Made by a program: the position numbers and the translations under genes
DNA from: Thermaerobacillus caldiproteolyticus
GTDB taxonomy: Bacteria; Bacillota; Bacilli; Bacillales; Anoxybacillaceae
Assembly (NCBI RefSeq): GCF_013761245.1
Contig: NZ_JACDUT010000001.1
Coordinates: forward strand, 496,001 to 560,000
Length of the DNA stretch: 64,000 nt
Direction: 5' to 3'
Shown here: piece after piece, positions 38,490 through 47,097 of the stretch
Position numbering within the stretch: the first letter of the stretch is position 1
Layout: the number at the start of each line of letters is the position of its first letter
Notes under the pieces: generated by a model
The model's database searches: none
What the model saw: only the letters and a program-made list of their open reading frames with translations
Told to the model about the DNA's origin: nothing

Positions 38490-38858
38490 TTACTCATCTT
38501 TCTCCCATATCCATGTAAATAAACGATGATGAGAATCCATCCATCTTACATCAAGAAACTTTACATTGTTATAACCTGTCTTTTCTAAAGAATGAACCAT
38601 TTCTTCAACTTTGACATCGTGACGAAGATGAAGTTGATGAAAAAGAAGCGATAATTCACGTCTTGCCTGTTTTTCGTCTAAACTATAGCCGTTTTTTTCG
38701 CATTGATACGTATCAGGAGAATAATACTCACATTGCACAGTTTCATGTTCTGACACTAACTTAATTTTAAATAGATTTCCCTGCTGAAATTCAGCTGCAC
38801 ACACTACTGGCAGATGTATCAGCAACATTAAGAATGCGACAATCATACTTTTTTTCAT
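38490..38858 (-). CDS. Small exported or membrane-anchored hypothetical protein
   Basis: A 122-residue protein with a clear N-terminal signal sequence (KKSMIVAFLMLLIHLPVVCA, cleavage likely after CAA or a lipobox-like VVCA with Cys20). The remainder is soluble with two further cysteines (Cys48 and Cys53) that could form a disulfide. No domain recognised. Its SD (GAGGTGA, 7 bases from the ATG at 38858) lies inside the 3' arm of the terminator of the upstream SDR gene, so translation may depend on that hairpin. Function unknown. Confidence 0.75.
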   Translation of the reverse strand: MKKSMIVAFLMLLIHLPVVCAAEFQQGNLFKIKLVSEHETVQCEYYSPDTYQCEKNGYSLDEKQARRELSLLFHQLHLRHDVKVEEMVHSLEKTGYNNVKFLDVRWMDSHHRLFTWIWEKDE

Positions 38859-38860
38859 AA

Positions 38861-38897
38861 AAAAATCACCTCATTACGTTAGAATGAGATGATTTTT
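38861..38897 (-). terminator. Terminator after the SDR gene, overlapping the next RBS
   Basis: Fifteen-base arms (38883-38897 and 38861-38875) continuous on the minus strand with one U-G pair, then TTTTTTT. The SD and start codon of the next gene lie in and right after the 3' arm. Confidence 0.75.
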
Positions 38898-38912
38898 GGA
38901 AAAATATTCACA

Positions 38913-39671
38913 TTAACGATAACGATGTATGACATCGAGTCCCCCTGTGACTTCAATGACCGTCCCTGTAATCATATCCGAGTTTTCCTCGCATAAAAAC
39001 GCCACAACTCGCGCAATGTCTTCCCCTGTCCCTGATCGACCAATGGGGGTCATATCGTCCTTGATTTTTCGTGAATCGGCAATCGTCGCTTCCTTCATAT
39101 CGCCTACAATATTTCCAGGGCAAATCATATTTGCAGTAATGCCATATTCAGCTTCTTCCACCGCGATCGTTTTTGTTAACGATACAAGTCCGACTTTGGC
39201 AGCACCGAACGCAGAACGATGCAGCCATCCCGGAGCGCTTGCTGCTCCTTGGAACCCGTATGTAATAATGCGGCCAAACCGCTGCTTGCGCATAATGGGA
39301 ATCGTTTTTTTAAATAAATGAAAAACCGCACTTAAATTCCCTTCGATCATTTCATACCATTCGTCTTCATCATAGTCAGCTAATTTTTTTCTTTCAAAAA
39401 TATACGGTCCTGCGTTATTAATTAAAAAATCAATGCGCCCAAACCTTTCGAACGCCTGATCAACAAGACGATACAAATCATCTTTTCTTGTGACATCTCC
39501 TTTTACAAACTGAAGCCGTTCTGAAAGATGCGCATATTTCTCTTGCAATGATTTTACAGCCGTTTCATCACTTCGATAGTTCACTGTCACCGAATAGCCT
39601 TTTTCAAGCAACATTTCTGTCACTTTTCTCCCTAGTCCTTTCGCTCCGGCCGTTATGAGGGCATGTCGCAC
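38913..39671 (-). CDS. SDR-family protein with substituted catalytic residues (YtkK-like)
   Basis: A 252-residue Rossmann-fold protein of the short-chain dehydrogenase/reductase family. The cofactor loop TAGAKGLG, the Asp of the GDVT segment and the NNAG motif are intact. The active site differs: the YxxxK motif reads FGAAK (Tyr to Phe, Lys kept), and the position 13 residues upstream, normally Ser, is Gly in YGFQGAA. It may bind a nucleotide without normal SDR chemistry. The start is GTG 39671 with GGAGG 7 bases upstream. B. subtilis YtkK occupies a similar place. Role unknown. Confidence 0.85.
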   Translation of the reverse strand: MRHALITAGAKGLGRKVTEMLLEKGYSVTVNYRSDETAVKSLQEKYAHLSERLQFVKGDVTRKDDLYRLVDQAFERFGRIDFLINNAGPYIFERKKLADYDEDEWYEMIEGNLSAVFHLFKKTIPIMRKQRFGRIITYGFQGAASAPGWLHRSAFGAAKVGLVSLTKTIAVEEAEYGITANMICPGNIVGDMKEATIADSRKIKDDMTPIGRSGTGEDIARVVAFLCEENSDMITGTVIEVTGGLDVIHRYR

Positions 39672-39985
39672 AGTTATTCCTCCCCATAAACAGTGTTTAA
39701 TTTTACTTTACTATAAAATCGCTAAGAAAAACATCTATGATACTTCCCCCGCGCTAAAAATAAAAGCGCCATCATATATGCGATAAAGTCTAATGCCCTT
39801 CGTTTCCTCCTACAAACTGAAAAACAACAAGAAAGAAAAAGAAGCTCTGCCTAAACATGATGTCAAAAAAATGCTAGTACTTTCAAGCGGTTAGAACAAA
39901 ATTGAGATTTGTCACTCTTTTGTACCTATATGGCATCTAGGCATCGTTCAATAAATCGTTTCCTTTTCTCTTTATGCTTTTTCTT
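39672..39985. other. Non-coding gap, nothing recognised
   Basis: About 310 bases, A/T-rich, between the SDR gene and the terminator of the 47-codon gene. A 33-codon frame on the plus strand (39793-39894) has no SD. I see no convincing RNA or repeat here beyond likely promoter sequence for the SDR gene. Confidence 0.5.
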
Positions 39986-40022
39986 ATAAAAAATCATCAT
40001 GACGTGTATACGCCATGATGAT
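39986..40022 (-). terminator. Terminator after the 47-codon gene
   Basis: Perfect 9-bp arms ATCATCATG/CATGATGAT (39993-40001, 40014-40022) and TTTTTTAT on the minus strand. Confidence 0.85.
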
Positions 40023-40029
40023 GCGTTGA

Positions 40030-40173
40030 TTATTCGCCGATTTCACGTTTTGGATGATAATAAGCTTCCTCTTGTTCAATAACACCGCTATGATACGCAT
40101 CCGTAATTTGCTCACTAATCGTCTGTACGGCTTCTTCATCGTAATACAATGTTTTTTTATCGTTCTTTTCCAT
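40030..40173 (-). CDS. Small acidic hypothetical protein, 47 residues
   Basis: ATG at 40173 behind a GGGGGG-rich SD, stop TAA at 40030, followed immediately by a good terminator; these three features support a real gene. The product begins MEKNDKKTLYYDEEAV and ends HPKREIGE. It is hydrophilic, acidic and tyrosine-rich, with no signal or membrane segment. It resembles the small YozP/DUF4025-type Bacillus proteins in length and style, but I am not certain of that. It is divergent from the universal stress protein gene. Function unknown. Confidence 0.7.
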   Translation of the reverse strand: MEKNDKKTLYYDEEAVQTISEQITDAYHSGVIEQEEAYYHPKREIGE

Positions 40174-40283
40174 CGCTGCCCCCCCTTTTCATAAAAATGT
40201 CATGACAACGTTAGTCTCCCTTCTTTTTCCTATGATATACTGTTATTAGAAATGACATTTCTATCCAAAAGGGAGTGGGGAAA

Positions 40284-40736
40284 ATGGCGATGACGTATAA
40301 AACGATTGTTGTAGCGATAGACGGGTCGAAAGAGGCAGAGTGGGCGTTTAAAAAAGCGATTCAAATCGCGAAACGAAATGATGCAAAGCTCATTCTTTCT
40401 CATATTATTGACGTTCGAAGCTTTGCAATAGTGGATGGATATGACCTCACAGTAACAGAACGTGCTGAGAAATATGCAAAAGAGCTATTGGATAATTATC
40501 AAAAACAAGCGATTAAAGCAGGATTGAAAGACGTAACAATCGACATTGAATTTGGCTCGCCGAAAGTAAAAATCGCTAAAGAAGTTGCTCCTAAATATCA
40601 GGCTGATTTAATTATTTGCGGAGCAACAGGATTAAATGCCGTTGAGCGCCTGTTAATTGGAAGCGTTTCCGAACACATTACACGCTATGCGAAATGTGAT
40701 GTCCTTGTCGTACGTACAGAAAAAGAAGGGGAATAG
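40284..40736 (+). CDS. Universal stress protein, UspA family
   Basis: A 150-residue cytosolic protein of the Usp fold. The ATP-binding signature G-x2-G-x9-G-S is present (GATGLNAVERLLIGS), so it should be of the nucleotide-binding class. The N-terminal AIDGSKEAEWAFKKA segment fits the family. The ATG at 40284 has GGGAGTGGGG close upstream; the ATG two codons later is also possible. It is an isolated gene with its own terminator. Confidence 0.93.
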   Translation: MAMTYKTIVVAIDGSKEAEWAFKKAIQIAKRNDAKLILSHIIDVRSFAIVDGYDLTVTERAEKYAKELLDNYQKQAIKAGLKDVTIDIEFGSPKVKIAKEVAPKYQADLIICGATGLNAVERLLIGSVSEHITRYAKCDVLVVRTEKEGE

Positions 40737-40754
40737 AATCATAGATTAAGAAAA

Positions 40755-40790
40755 AACAGGGCTGACCCATTCTTGGAGTCAACCCTGTTT
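40755..40790. terminator. Terminator after usp (also downstream of argH)
   Basis: Twelve-base arms (40755-40766 and 40778-40789) with one mismatch, between convergent usp and argH. Confidence 0.75.
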
Positions 40791-40822
40791 GGCACTCAAC
40801 ACTGTATGCAGATCGTTCCCTT

Positions 40823-42193
40823 TTATAAACATTGTTTTGCCTTTTTTATTGCCTGACGCACTTCATCAAAACCGGTTCCACCTGCGCTATTGCGGCGGTT
40901 GACCGCTGTATATGGATTCAGCACTTCATAAATATCCTCTTCAAACAACTCGGACGCTTCTTTATATACAGAGAGCGGTAAATCCGCTAAAAACATTCCT
41001 TTTTCAATGCATGCTAACACTAACTTACCAACAATTTCATGCGCTTTGCGGAATGGCACCCCTTTGTTGGCCAAGTAGTCCGCAAGCTCGGTCGCGTTCG
41101 AGAAATCTTGTTTCGTTGCTTTTTCCATGACGTTCATATTCACTTTCATCGTCGCGATCATGCCAGCAAAAATTTTTAAAGAACCCGTCACTGTTTTAAC
41201 CGTATTGAACATACCTTCTTTATCTTCTTGCATGTCTTTGTTATAAGCAAGCGGCGTTCCTTTCATCACCGTTAATAAGCCAAATAAATTTCCGTACACT
41301 CTTCCCGTTTTTCCGCGAATCAATTCCGCCATATCTGGATTTTTCTTTTGCGGCATAATACTGCTTCCCGTCGCGAATGCATCATCTAATTCAATGAATT
41401 GAAACTCCTGACTTGACCAAAGAATCAGCTCCTCACAAAAACGTGACAAGTGCATCATTAACATGGCGCTGTTGCTTAAAAATTCAATGATAAAATCGCG
41501 GTCGCTCACCGCATCAATACTATTTTCATAGATTCCTTCAAAACCGAGAAGCTCGGCCGTCAAATGGCGGTCAATTGGAAATGTCGTACCTGCCAACGCT
41601 CCTGCGCCGAGCGGCGACTTGTTAATCCGCTTCAATGACTCTGCAAAACGTTCACGATCGCGTTCCAACATCCAAAAATACGCCATTAAATGATGTGCAA
41701 AGGAAACAGGCTGCGCCCGCTGCAAATGCGTATAGCCAGGAATCAATGTTTCGACATGCGCTTCTGCTTTTTCAACAAGCACCTTCTGCAATTCTTTAAT
41801 AAGTTCGATGATTTCATTGACTCGCTTGCGCAAATATAGATGCATGTCGGTCGCGACTTGATCGTTCCGGCTTCTTCCTGTATGCAATTTGCCGCCGACC
41901 GGACCGATTTCGTCGATAAGCATTTTCTCAATATTTAAATGAATATCCTCATACGCAACGGAAAACTCAAGCTGTTGTTTTTTTGCTTTCTCCAAAAGAG
42001 TGAGCAATCCTGCTTTAATTTTCTCGACATCCTCTTTGGGCAAAATCCCGCATTTTCCAAGCATCGTGACATGGGCGATACTGCCTTCAATATCTTCTTC
42101 GACTAACTCTTGGTCAAACGGGATTGAGGCGCCAAACTCATCGACCCACTCTTCCGCTGTTTTTGTAAACCGTCCACCCCAAAGTTTTTTCAC
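40823..42193 (-). CDS. argH: Argininosuccinate lyase
   Basis: Splits argininosuccinate into arginine and fumarate, the last step of arginine synthesis. The 456-residue fumarase-superfamily protein contains the signature [11 protein letters not shown], the [10 protein letters not shown] segment and the catalytic TVTGSLK and [10 protein letters not shown] regions. The ATG at 42193 overlaps the argG stop in an ATGA arrangement, so the two are translationally coupled. Confidence 0.98.
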   Translation of the reverse strand: MKKLWGGRFTKTAEEWVDEFGASIPFDQELVEEDIEGSIAHVTMLGKCGILPKEDVEKIKAGLLTLLEKAKKQQLEFSVAYEDIHLNIEKMLIDEIGPVGGKLHTGRSRNDQVATDMHLYLRKRVNEIIELIKELQKVLVEKAEAHVETLIPGYTHLQRAQPVSFAHHLMAYFWMLERDRERFAESLKRINKSPLGAGALAGTTFPIDRHLTAELLGFEGIYENSIDAVSDRDFIIEFLSNSAMLMMHLSRFCEELILWSSQEFQFIELDDAFATGSSIMPQKKNPDMAELIRGKTGRVYGNLFGLLTVMKGTPLAYNKDMQEDKEGMFNTVKTVTGSLKIFAGMIATMKVNMNVMEKATKQDFSNATELADYLANKGVPFRKAHEIVGKLVLACIEKGMFLADLPLSVYKEASELFEEDIYEVLNPYTAVNRRNSAGGTGFDEVRQAIKKAKQCL

Positions 42194-43398
42194 ACGCCCA
42201 CCTTCTTTTGATTGTTAACGATGCTGTATACTTTTGTAGGTAAGCCGAATAGAGAAATAAAACCGACCGCTGCTTGATGGTCAAATTGGTCTTCGGATGT
42301 ATATGTCGCCAGTTTTTCATCATATAATGAGAATTCCGATTTACGTCCTTCAATGATCGCATGACCTTTAAACAATTTCACGCGCACAACTCCGGTGACA
42401 TTTTTTTGCGTTTCTTTTAAGAAGGCTGCTAGCGCGTCTTTTAACGGCGAAAACCATAGACCGTTGTAGATGACTTCCGCTAATTTTTGCTCGATAAGCG
42501 GTTTAAAATGAGCAACTTCTTTCACAAGTGTTAGATCTTCTAATTCTTTATGTGCTTTAATTAACGTAATCGCTCCTGGGCACTCGTACACTTCACGTGA
42601 TTTAATGCCGACAAGACGGTTTTCCACATGGTCGATGCGTCCAACTCCATGTTTTCCGGCAATTGCGTTTAATTCAAGGATTAATTGAGCAAGCGAATAT
42701 TCTTTTCCGTTTAATGTTTTTGGAACACCTTGTTCAAACCCGATTTCAATGATTTCCGGTACATTAGGTGTATTCTCAAGCGCCGCTGTTAATTCATACG
42801 CTTCCTCTGGCGGAGCTGCCCACGGATCTTCTAAAATGCCGCACTCGTTACTTCTGCCCCATAAGTTTTGGTCAATCGAAAACGGGCTGTCTAAATCAAT
42901 CGGAATCGGAATGTTATGTTTTTTGGCATATTCAATTTCTTCTTCGCGCGACCAGCTCCATTCACGTACTGGCGCCACTACTTCTAAATTCGGATTTAAT
43001 GCTTTAATCGACACTTCAAAACGAACTTGGTCGTTTCCTTTTCCTGTGCAGCCGTGCGCAACCGCTACGGCTCCTTCCAACTCAGCAATCTCGACTAATT
43101 TTTTCGCGATTAGCGGACGAGACAATGCCGAAACAAGCGGATACTTTCCTTCATAAAGAGTATGGGCCTGCAATGCGACAAGCGCATATTCATTCGCAAA
43201 CTCCTCTTTTGCATCAATGACATACGATTTTACCGCTCCCACTTTTAGTGCTTTTTCTTTAATAAAATCAAGATCTTTTCCTTCACCGACATCAAGGCAG
43301 CACGCAACTACGTCATAGCCTCGCTCTTGAAGCCACTTAATTGCGACCGATGTATCTAAACCACCAGAATAGGCTAATACAATTTTCGGATTTGCCAT
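42190..43398 (-). CDS. argG: Argininosuccinate synthase
   Basis: Joins citrulline and aspartate with ATP. The 402-residue protein has the PP-loop [12 protein letters not shown], the [14 protein letters not shown] segment and the [12 protein letters not shown] region. The ATG at 43398 follows AAGGGGAACCAAT; the earlier in-frame codons are within the leader. An arginine-repressor-type box lies 38-55 bases upstream, so AhrC/ArgR control of argGH is expected. Confidence 0.98.
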   Translation of the reverse strand: MANPKIVLAYSGGLDTSVAIKWLQERGYDVVACCLDVGEGKDLDFIKEKALKVGAVKSYVIDAKEEFANEYALVALQAHTLYEGKYPLVSALSRPLIAKKLVEIAELEGAVAVAHGCTGKGNDQVRFEVSIKALNPNLEVVAPVREWSWSREEEIEYAKKHNIPIPIDLDSPFSIDQNLWGRSNECGILEDPWAAPPEEAYELTAALENTPNVPEIIEIGFEQGVPKTLNGKEYSLAQLILELNAIAGKHGVGRIDHVENRLVGIKSREVYECPGAITLIKAHKELEDLTLVKEVAHFKPLIEQKLAEVIYNGLWFSPLKDALAAFLKETQKNVTGVVRVKLFKGHAIIEGRKSEFSLYDEKLATYTSEDQFDHQAAVGFISLFGLPTKVYSIVNNQKKVGV

Positions 43399-43435
43399 AT
43401 TGGTTCCCCTTCCCTCACACATAAATATACTTTTA

Positions 43436-43453
43436 TATAAATAATTATTCATT
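43436..43453. promoter_or_regulatory. ARG box (AhrC/ArgR operator) upstream of argG
   Basis: On the minus strand AATGAATAATTATTTATA matches the recalled ArgR consensus TNTGAATWWWWATTCANW closely (one core change, C to T). It lies between the likely promoter and the argG ATG. Confidence 0.65.
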
Positions 43454-43583
43454 TTATATAGTATCACTTTATCAGCTTTTGCTGATCTTTTCAATAGTTA
43501 TTCATAAAAATACTCACATGAATCTGTTGGTTCTTTTTCATCCTTTTTTGTACAATAAAGACAGGGGAAAGTGAGGGAGAGAC

Positions 43584-43898
43584 ATGAAACAGTATTTTAT
43601 TTACGACGAGCGACTTGGCATCCCATTACCAAAGCTTGAGAAAGAATGGGAAGACTATAGTGAAGCAGAACAACACGTGATTTTACTTCAGTGGGAAAAG
43701 ATTCGAGGGACCATCCCTGACCGAATTGTGGAACTCGAACGAATCATCAATCAAAAACAGGAAGAACTGGGCGAAGAAAACAATTTCGCTCGTTCATGTG
43801 CATTAAATTCAGAGATTGCGGAGTTAGCTTCCATTATTAATGATTTGTGGATTTGGTATCGGATGAATCAAACCGTTTCGGTGCGAATTCATCAATAA
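43584..43898 (+). CDS. Conserved hypothetical protein, 104 residues
   Basis: Soluble, acidic, helix-rich protein beginning MKQYFIYDERLGIPLPKLEKEWEDY in two short stretches. The middle has heptad-like RIVELERIINQKQEEL that could form a coiled coil; no signal or membrane helix. It is divergent from argG and convergent with moaB, sharing a 21-bp hairpin with the latter. A purine-rich GGGAGAG SD precedes the ATG. I do not recognise a family with confidence (B. subtilis has a small gene, ytzD, in this region, but homology is not established here). Confidence 0.75.
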   Translation: MKQYFIYDERLGIPLPKLEKEWEDYSEAEQHVILLQWEKIRGTIPDRIVELERIINQKQEELGEENNFARSCALNSEIAELASIINDLWIWYRMNQTVSVRIHQ

Positions 43899-43940
43899 TT
43901 TCAACAAGCGGCTTTAAAAAAAGCCGCTTGTTGAAATTAT
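43895..43940. terminator. Shared 21-bp perfect hairpin between convergent genes
   Basis: Left arm 43895-43915, right arm 43920-43940, loop AAAA. Both flanking stop codons lie within the arms. Probable bidirectional terminator with a short T-tract only inside the stem top. Confidence 0.85.
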
Positions 43941-44449
43941 AAATCCTTTCTAATCTCACGAATGACATGACCAAGCTCCGGTAAAATCAATTTTGTCATT
44001 GCAAGTCTGACCGCACCTGTTGAGCCTGGAGTGGAAAATATCGCCGTATCATTCGCTACTCCGGCAATCGCGCGCGACAATATTGCCGACGATCCGATGT
44101 CTTCCGTATAGCTCAGCATGCGAAACAGTTCACCAAAACCGATGATTTCTTTTTCAATGATTTCTTTCACGGTTTCAATCGTCACATCTCGTTTCGCGAT
44201 TCCGGTTCCTCCGTTCGTTAACACAACGTCAATGTTTGCATCTTCACACCCGCTCCAAATCGCCTGGCGAATTTCTTTTTTTTCATCTTTGACAATTTCA
44301 TAGTCTACAACCTCATGACCTGTTTCTTTCAATAATTCGATCATAAATTTTCCGCTTTTATCCGTTTCAAATGTTCGCGTATCGCTCACCGTAATCACTT
44401 TACATCGAATGACGCGCGGCGCTTCCTTTTTGTGTTCTTCAACGCTCAT
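43937..44449 (-). CDS. moaB: Molybdenum cofactor biosynthesis protein B
   Basis: MogA/MoaB-fold protein thought to adenylylate or bind molybdopterin. The 170-residue protein shows TVSDTRTFETDKSG, VLTNGGTGIAKRDVT and a FSTPGSTGAVRLAM end, the family motifs. ATG at 44449 behind AAAGGTGG. It lies between ackA and the 104-residue gene, as in B. subtilis, with no other moa genes in the window. Confidence 0.95.
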   Translation of the reverse strand: MSVEEHKKEAPRVIRCKVITVSDTRTFETDKSGKFMIELLKETGHEVVDYEIVKDEKKEIRQAIWSGCEDANIDVVLTNGGTGIAKRDVTIETVKEIIEKEIIGFGELFRMLSYTEDIGSSAILSRAIAGVANDTAIFSTPGSTGAVRLAMTKLILPELGHVIREIRKDL

Positions 44450-44488
44450 CTGTCTTCCACCTTTCTCTCATTGTTTCTTTTTAGTATA

Positions 44489-44523
44489 TAAAAAAGCTGG
44501 ATATGAAACCATATCCAGCTTTT
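44489..44523 (-). terminator. Terminator after ackA
   Basis: Perfect 14-bp arms (44492-44505 and 44510-44523), 4-base loop, TTTTTTATAT on the minus strand. Confidence 0.92.
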
Positions 44524-44527
44524 GTCG

Positions 44528-45721
44528 TTACGCTATATTCGCCAATCTCACCACATCGCGAGCAATCATCACTTCTTCATTTGTCGGAATAACAAGCACC
44601 TTAACTGGCGAATGCGGATAGCTAATGAACGCTTCTTTGCCGCTTACTTTATTCAACGCTGGGTCCCAGTATACACCCATGAATTCAAGCCCGCGCAATA
44701 CTTTTGCCCGCACGACTTCGCTGTTTTCACCGATTCCAGCTGTGAAAATAATCGCGTCAACACCGCACATGCGCGCTGCATACGAACCAATGTATTTATG
44801 GATGCGGTTAGCAAAGACTTCTAGCGCTAACTCGGCACGCGCGTTTCCTTCTGCGACAGCTTTTTCAATATCGCGCAAGTCACTAGAGAAACCAGAAATA
44901 CCGAGCATTCCGCTTTTCTTATTTAACACTTCAATGACTTCTTCCGCTGTTTTCCCCGTTTTCTCCATAATGTATGGAATTAATGCCGGGTCAATGTTAC
45001 CGGAACGCGTTCCCATAGCTACTCCAGCAAGCGGTGTAAAGCCCATGGACGTATCAATCGATTTTCCGCCTTCTACCGCAGCGATACTTGCACCGTTTCC
45101 TAGGTGGCAAGAAATTAAGCGTAACTGCTCAATCGGGCGCCCAAGCAATTCCGCCGCACGTTGCGTCACATATTTATGGGACGTTCCATGGAATCCGTAT
45201 TTACGAATTCCGAATTTTGTATAGTACTCATACGGAAGGCTGTATAAAAATGATTGCTCTGGCATCGTTTGGTGGAATGCAGTATCAAACACAGCGACAG
45301 CCGGTACATTTGGTAAAACCTCTCTAAACGCTTTAATGCCGACAATATTCGCTGGGTTATGCAACGGAGCGAGCTCTGATAACTCTTCAATATCTTTTAA
45401 CACCTCATCTGTGATGAGAACCGAGTCGCTAAATCTTTCGCCACCGTGAACAACGCGATGGCCGATTCCGTCGATTTCCTCAAATGATTGAATAATGCCA
45501 AAAGTAGTTAATTTATCAAGCAGCAATTTTACAGCAACAGCATGGTCAGGAATCGAGATGACTTCTTGAACTTTTTCGCCGTTTACCGTAATATTGAAAA
45601 TCGCATCTTCAAAGCCAATCCGCTCCACTAACCCTTTGGTTAACACCGTTTCACTCGGCATTTCAAACAGTTGAAATTTCAAAGATGAACTACCGGCGTT
45701 AATGGCCATAATTTTTGACAT
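44528..45721 (-). CDS. ackA: Acetate kinase
   Basis: Interconverts acetyl phosphate and acetate with ATP, the overflow exit of carbon metabolism. The 397-residue ASKHA protein has signature segments [13 protein letters not shown] near the start, [10 protein letters not shown] and [10 protein letters not shown], and the FTAGIGENS end. ATG at 45721 with AAAGGAGC upstream. A promoter and an upstream cre site suggest CcpA activation, as known for B. subtilis ackA. Confidence 0.98.
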   Translation of the reverse strand: MSKIMAINAGSSSLKFQLFEMPSETVLTKGLVERIGFEDAIFNITVNGEKVQEVISIPDHAVAVKLLLDKLTTFGIIQSFEEIDGIGHRVVHGGERFSDSVLITDEVLKDIEELSELAPLHNPANIVGIKAFREVLPNVPAVAVFDTAFHQTMPEQSFLYSLPYEYYTKFGIRKYGFHGTSHKYVTQRAAELLGRPIEQLRLISCHLGNGASIAAVEGGKSIDTSMGFTPLAGVAMGTRSGNIDPALIPYIMEKTGKTAEEVIEVLNKKSGMLGISGFSSDLRDIEKAVAEGNARAELALEVFANRIHKYIGSYAARMCGVDAIIFTAGIGENSEVVRAKVLRGLEFMGVYWDPALNKVSGKEAFISYPHSPVKVLVIPTNEEVMIARDVVRLANIA

Positions 45722-45808
45722 ATTTCGAAACAGCTCCTTTAATGTTACATGGCAAGTATTGTTATTCTTATTGTGCTCGATTCAAAGCAATTTCAATATA
45801 CCTTTTTC

Positions 45809-45838
45809 ATTTTATGCCTGTTTCCCCCACGTTTTCAA
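45809..45838 (-). promoter_or_regulatory. ackA sigma-A promoter
   Basis: Minus strand TTGAAA (45838-45833) and TAAAAT (45814-45809), spacing 18. Confidence 0.65.
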
Positions 45839-45852
45839 GAACATTATCACTA

Positions 45853-45866
45853 TGTAACCGTTTGCA
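45853..45866. promoter_or_regulatory. cre site (CcpA) upstream of ackA
   Basis: TGTAACCGTTTGCA matches TGWAANCGNTNWCA except at one W position. Its centre is about 58 bases upstream of the predicted start site, the geometry of an activating cre. Confidence 0.65.
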
Positions 45867-45894
45867 TTTTATATGTTTTTATATTTCGAAAATA

Positions 45895-45926
45895 CAAAAA
45901 ATGGTTCCCGCTTCCACGGGAACCAT
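45895..45926 (-). terminator. Terminator after ytxK
   Basis: Perfect 10-bp arms ATGGTTCCCG/CGGGAACCAT (45901-45910, 45917-45926) and TTTTTTG on the minus strand. Confidence 0.9.
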
Positions 45927-45930
45927 CTGT

Positions 45931-46920
45931 TCATTCATGCTTTTCTGTCGCAAACCACTCATCGATTTTTCGCATCATCACCTGCATGGCTTGTTTATTC
46001 GAGAATCTTGGCAGCTCAGCAAGCAACGCTTTTTTTGGCGCTTTTACGTTCGCGCCTTTCTTTTGTAAAATAAAAATGCTTTTCGCCGCTTGTTCGTTTT
46101 TAAACATCGACATCGGCAACTGCAATAGTCCTTGAATGACCGCTTGCTCTTTTAAAAAGGTATGCAGCTGCGCCGATTGATCGCTTGAAAATAAAGAGTT
46201 TGGAATTAGGAAAAACAGATAGCCTCCTTCTTTTGTATAATATAAGCTTTGTTCGATAAATAAATGGTGCGCATAGGAATGACCATTCTCCGCTTTTAAT
46301 ACAAAACGAGACGCGTTTGCATCGTTCGGGTAATAGCCGACCGGTAAATCGCAAATGACAACATCCGCAAGCTCGACAAACAGCGGCTGTAAACTGTCTT
46401 GATTAAACAGTTGGATCGGTTGTTTTTGCAAATTGGCGTTCACATAAGCGAGTCTGATTAATAAATCATCGACATCGGCTCCATAACTTTTCACTTGTTT
46501 GCCCGGCAAATGGTTGAGTACGGTCGTCAATAAATTGGCCGTACCAACGGCAGGGTCAAGAATCGTTAACGCAAGATATTTTCCAGTGAATTTGCTGACT
46601 ATATAACTCATGAACAGACCTACCGCATCCGGAGTCATTTGATGGTGCGGTTGCGTATGTTCTTTCATTCCTTTTAACACAGCGAGTTGAAATGCTTTGC
46701 GAATCTCTTCGTTTGTAAAGCGATCGAGTTGAATTTCTTTATACTCTTTCTTCAATCTTTTAGCATTGAGTTCACTTACTTCTTCCTGCAGCACGTCCCC
46801 GTGAAAGACGTTCTCTCCTGTTTCAGCAACTGCCTCTAAATATGTACATTGTAACTCTTCTTGCAAAATTGTTGCCGTCTCATCAAACAGTGTGAATAAT
46901 CGTTCAACTGGAGTAGTCAT
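45931..46920 (-). CDS. ytxK: Class I SAM-dependent methyltransferase-like protein YtxK
   Basis: A 329-residue protein of the N6-adenine methyltransferase fold. After a helical N-terminal region (1-95), the SAM motif is LTILDPAVGTANLL and a second region reads VVICDLPVGYYP. The latter occupies the place of the (N/D)PP(Y/F) catalytic motif, which is degenerate (DLPV), so DNA methylation is doubtful. No specificity subunit or restriction enzyme is nearby. The ATG at 46920 follows AGGTGGAG. It is upstream of ackA as in B. subtilis; substrate unknown. Confidence 0.88.
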   Translation of the reverse strand: MTTPVERLFTLFDETATILQEELQCTYLEAVAETGENVFHGDVLQEEVSELNAKRLKKEYKEIQLDRFTNEEIRKAFQLAVLKGMKEHTQPHHQMTPDAVGLFMSYIVSKFTGKYLALTILDPAVGTANLLTTVLNHLPGKQVKSYGADVDDLLIRLAYVNANLQKQPIQLFNQDSLQPLFVELADVVICDLPVGYYPNDANASRFVLKAENGHSYAHHLFIEQSLYYTKEGGYLFFLIPNSLFSSDQSAQLHTFLKEQAVIQGLLQLPMSMFKNEQAAKSIFILQKKGANVKAPKKALLAELPRFSNKQAMQVMMRKIDEWFATEKHE

Positions 46921-47050
46921 TTTTTCTCCACCTTTCTGATGGGTGTCCAATGTCTTATTGTATGAATAACGACGCGGTTATGGCAAGTGTTTTCTTGCAC
47001 TGTTTCGTAAGCAAAAGGACTGGCCAACGGCGTAAAACGCTTCCCTCACG

Positions 47051-47082
47051 GAAAAAGACCTCGAACAAGTCGAGGCCTCTTT
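47051..47082 (-). terminator. Terminator after tpx
   Basis: Stem GAGGCCTCGA/TCGAGGTCTT on the minus strand with one G-U pair, 5-base loop, then TTTTTC. Confidence 0.82.
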
Positions 47083-47097
47083 CATTCTGTTCCATAC

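Noticed and set aside
39793-39894. 33-codon plus-strand frame
   Set aside because: No Shine-Dalgarno, no terminator and no recognisable family.
45931-46920. Restriction-modification system
   Set aside because: The YtxK motif is degenerate and no restriction or specificity gene is adjacent.
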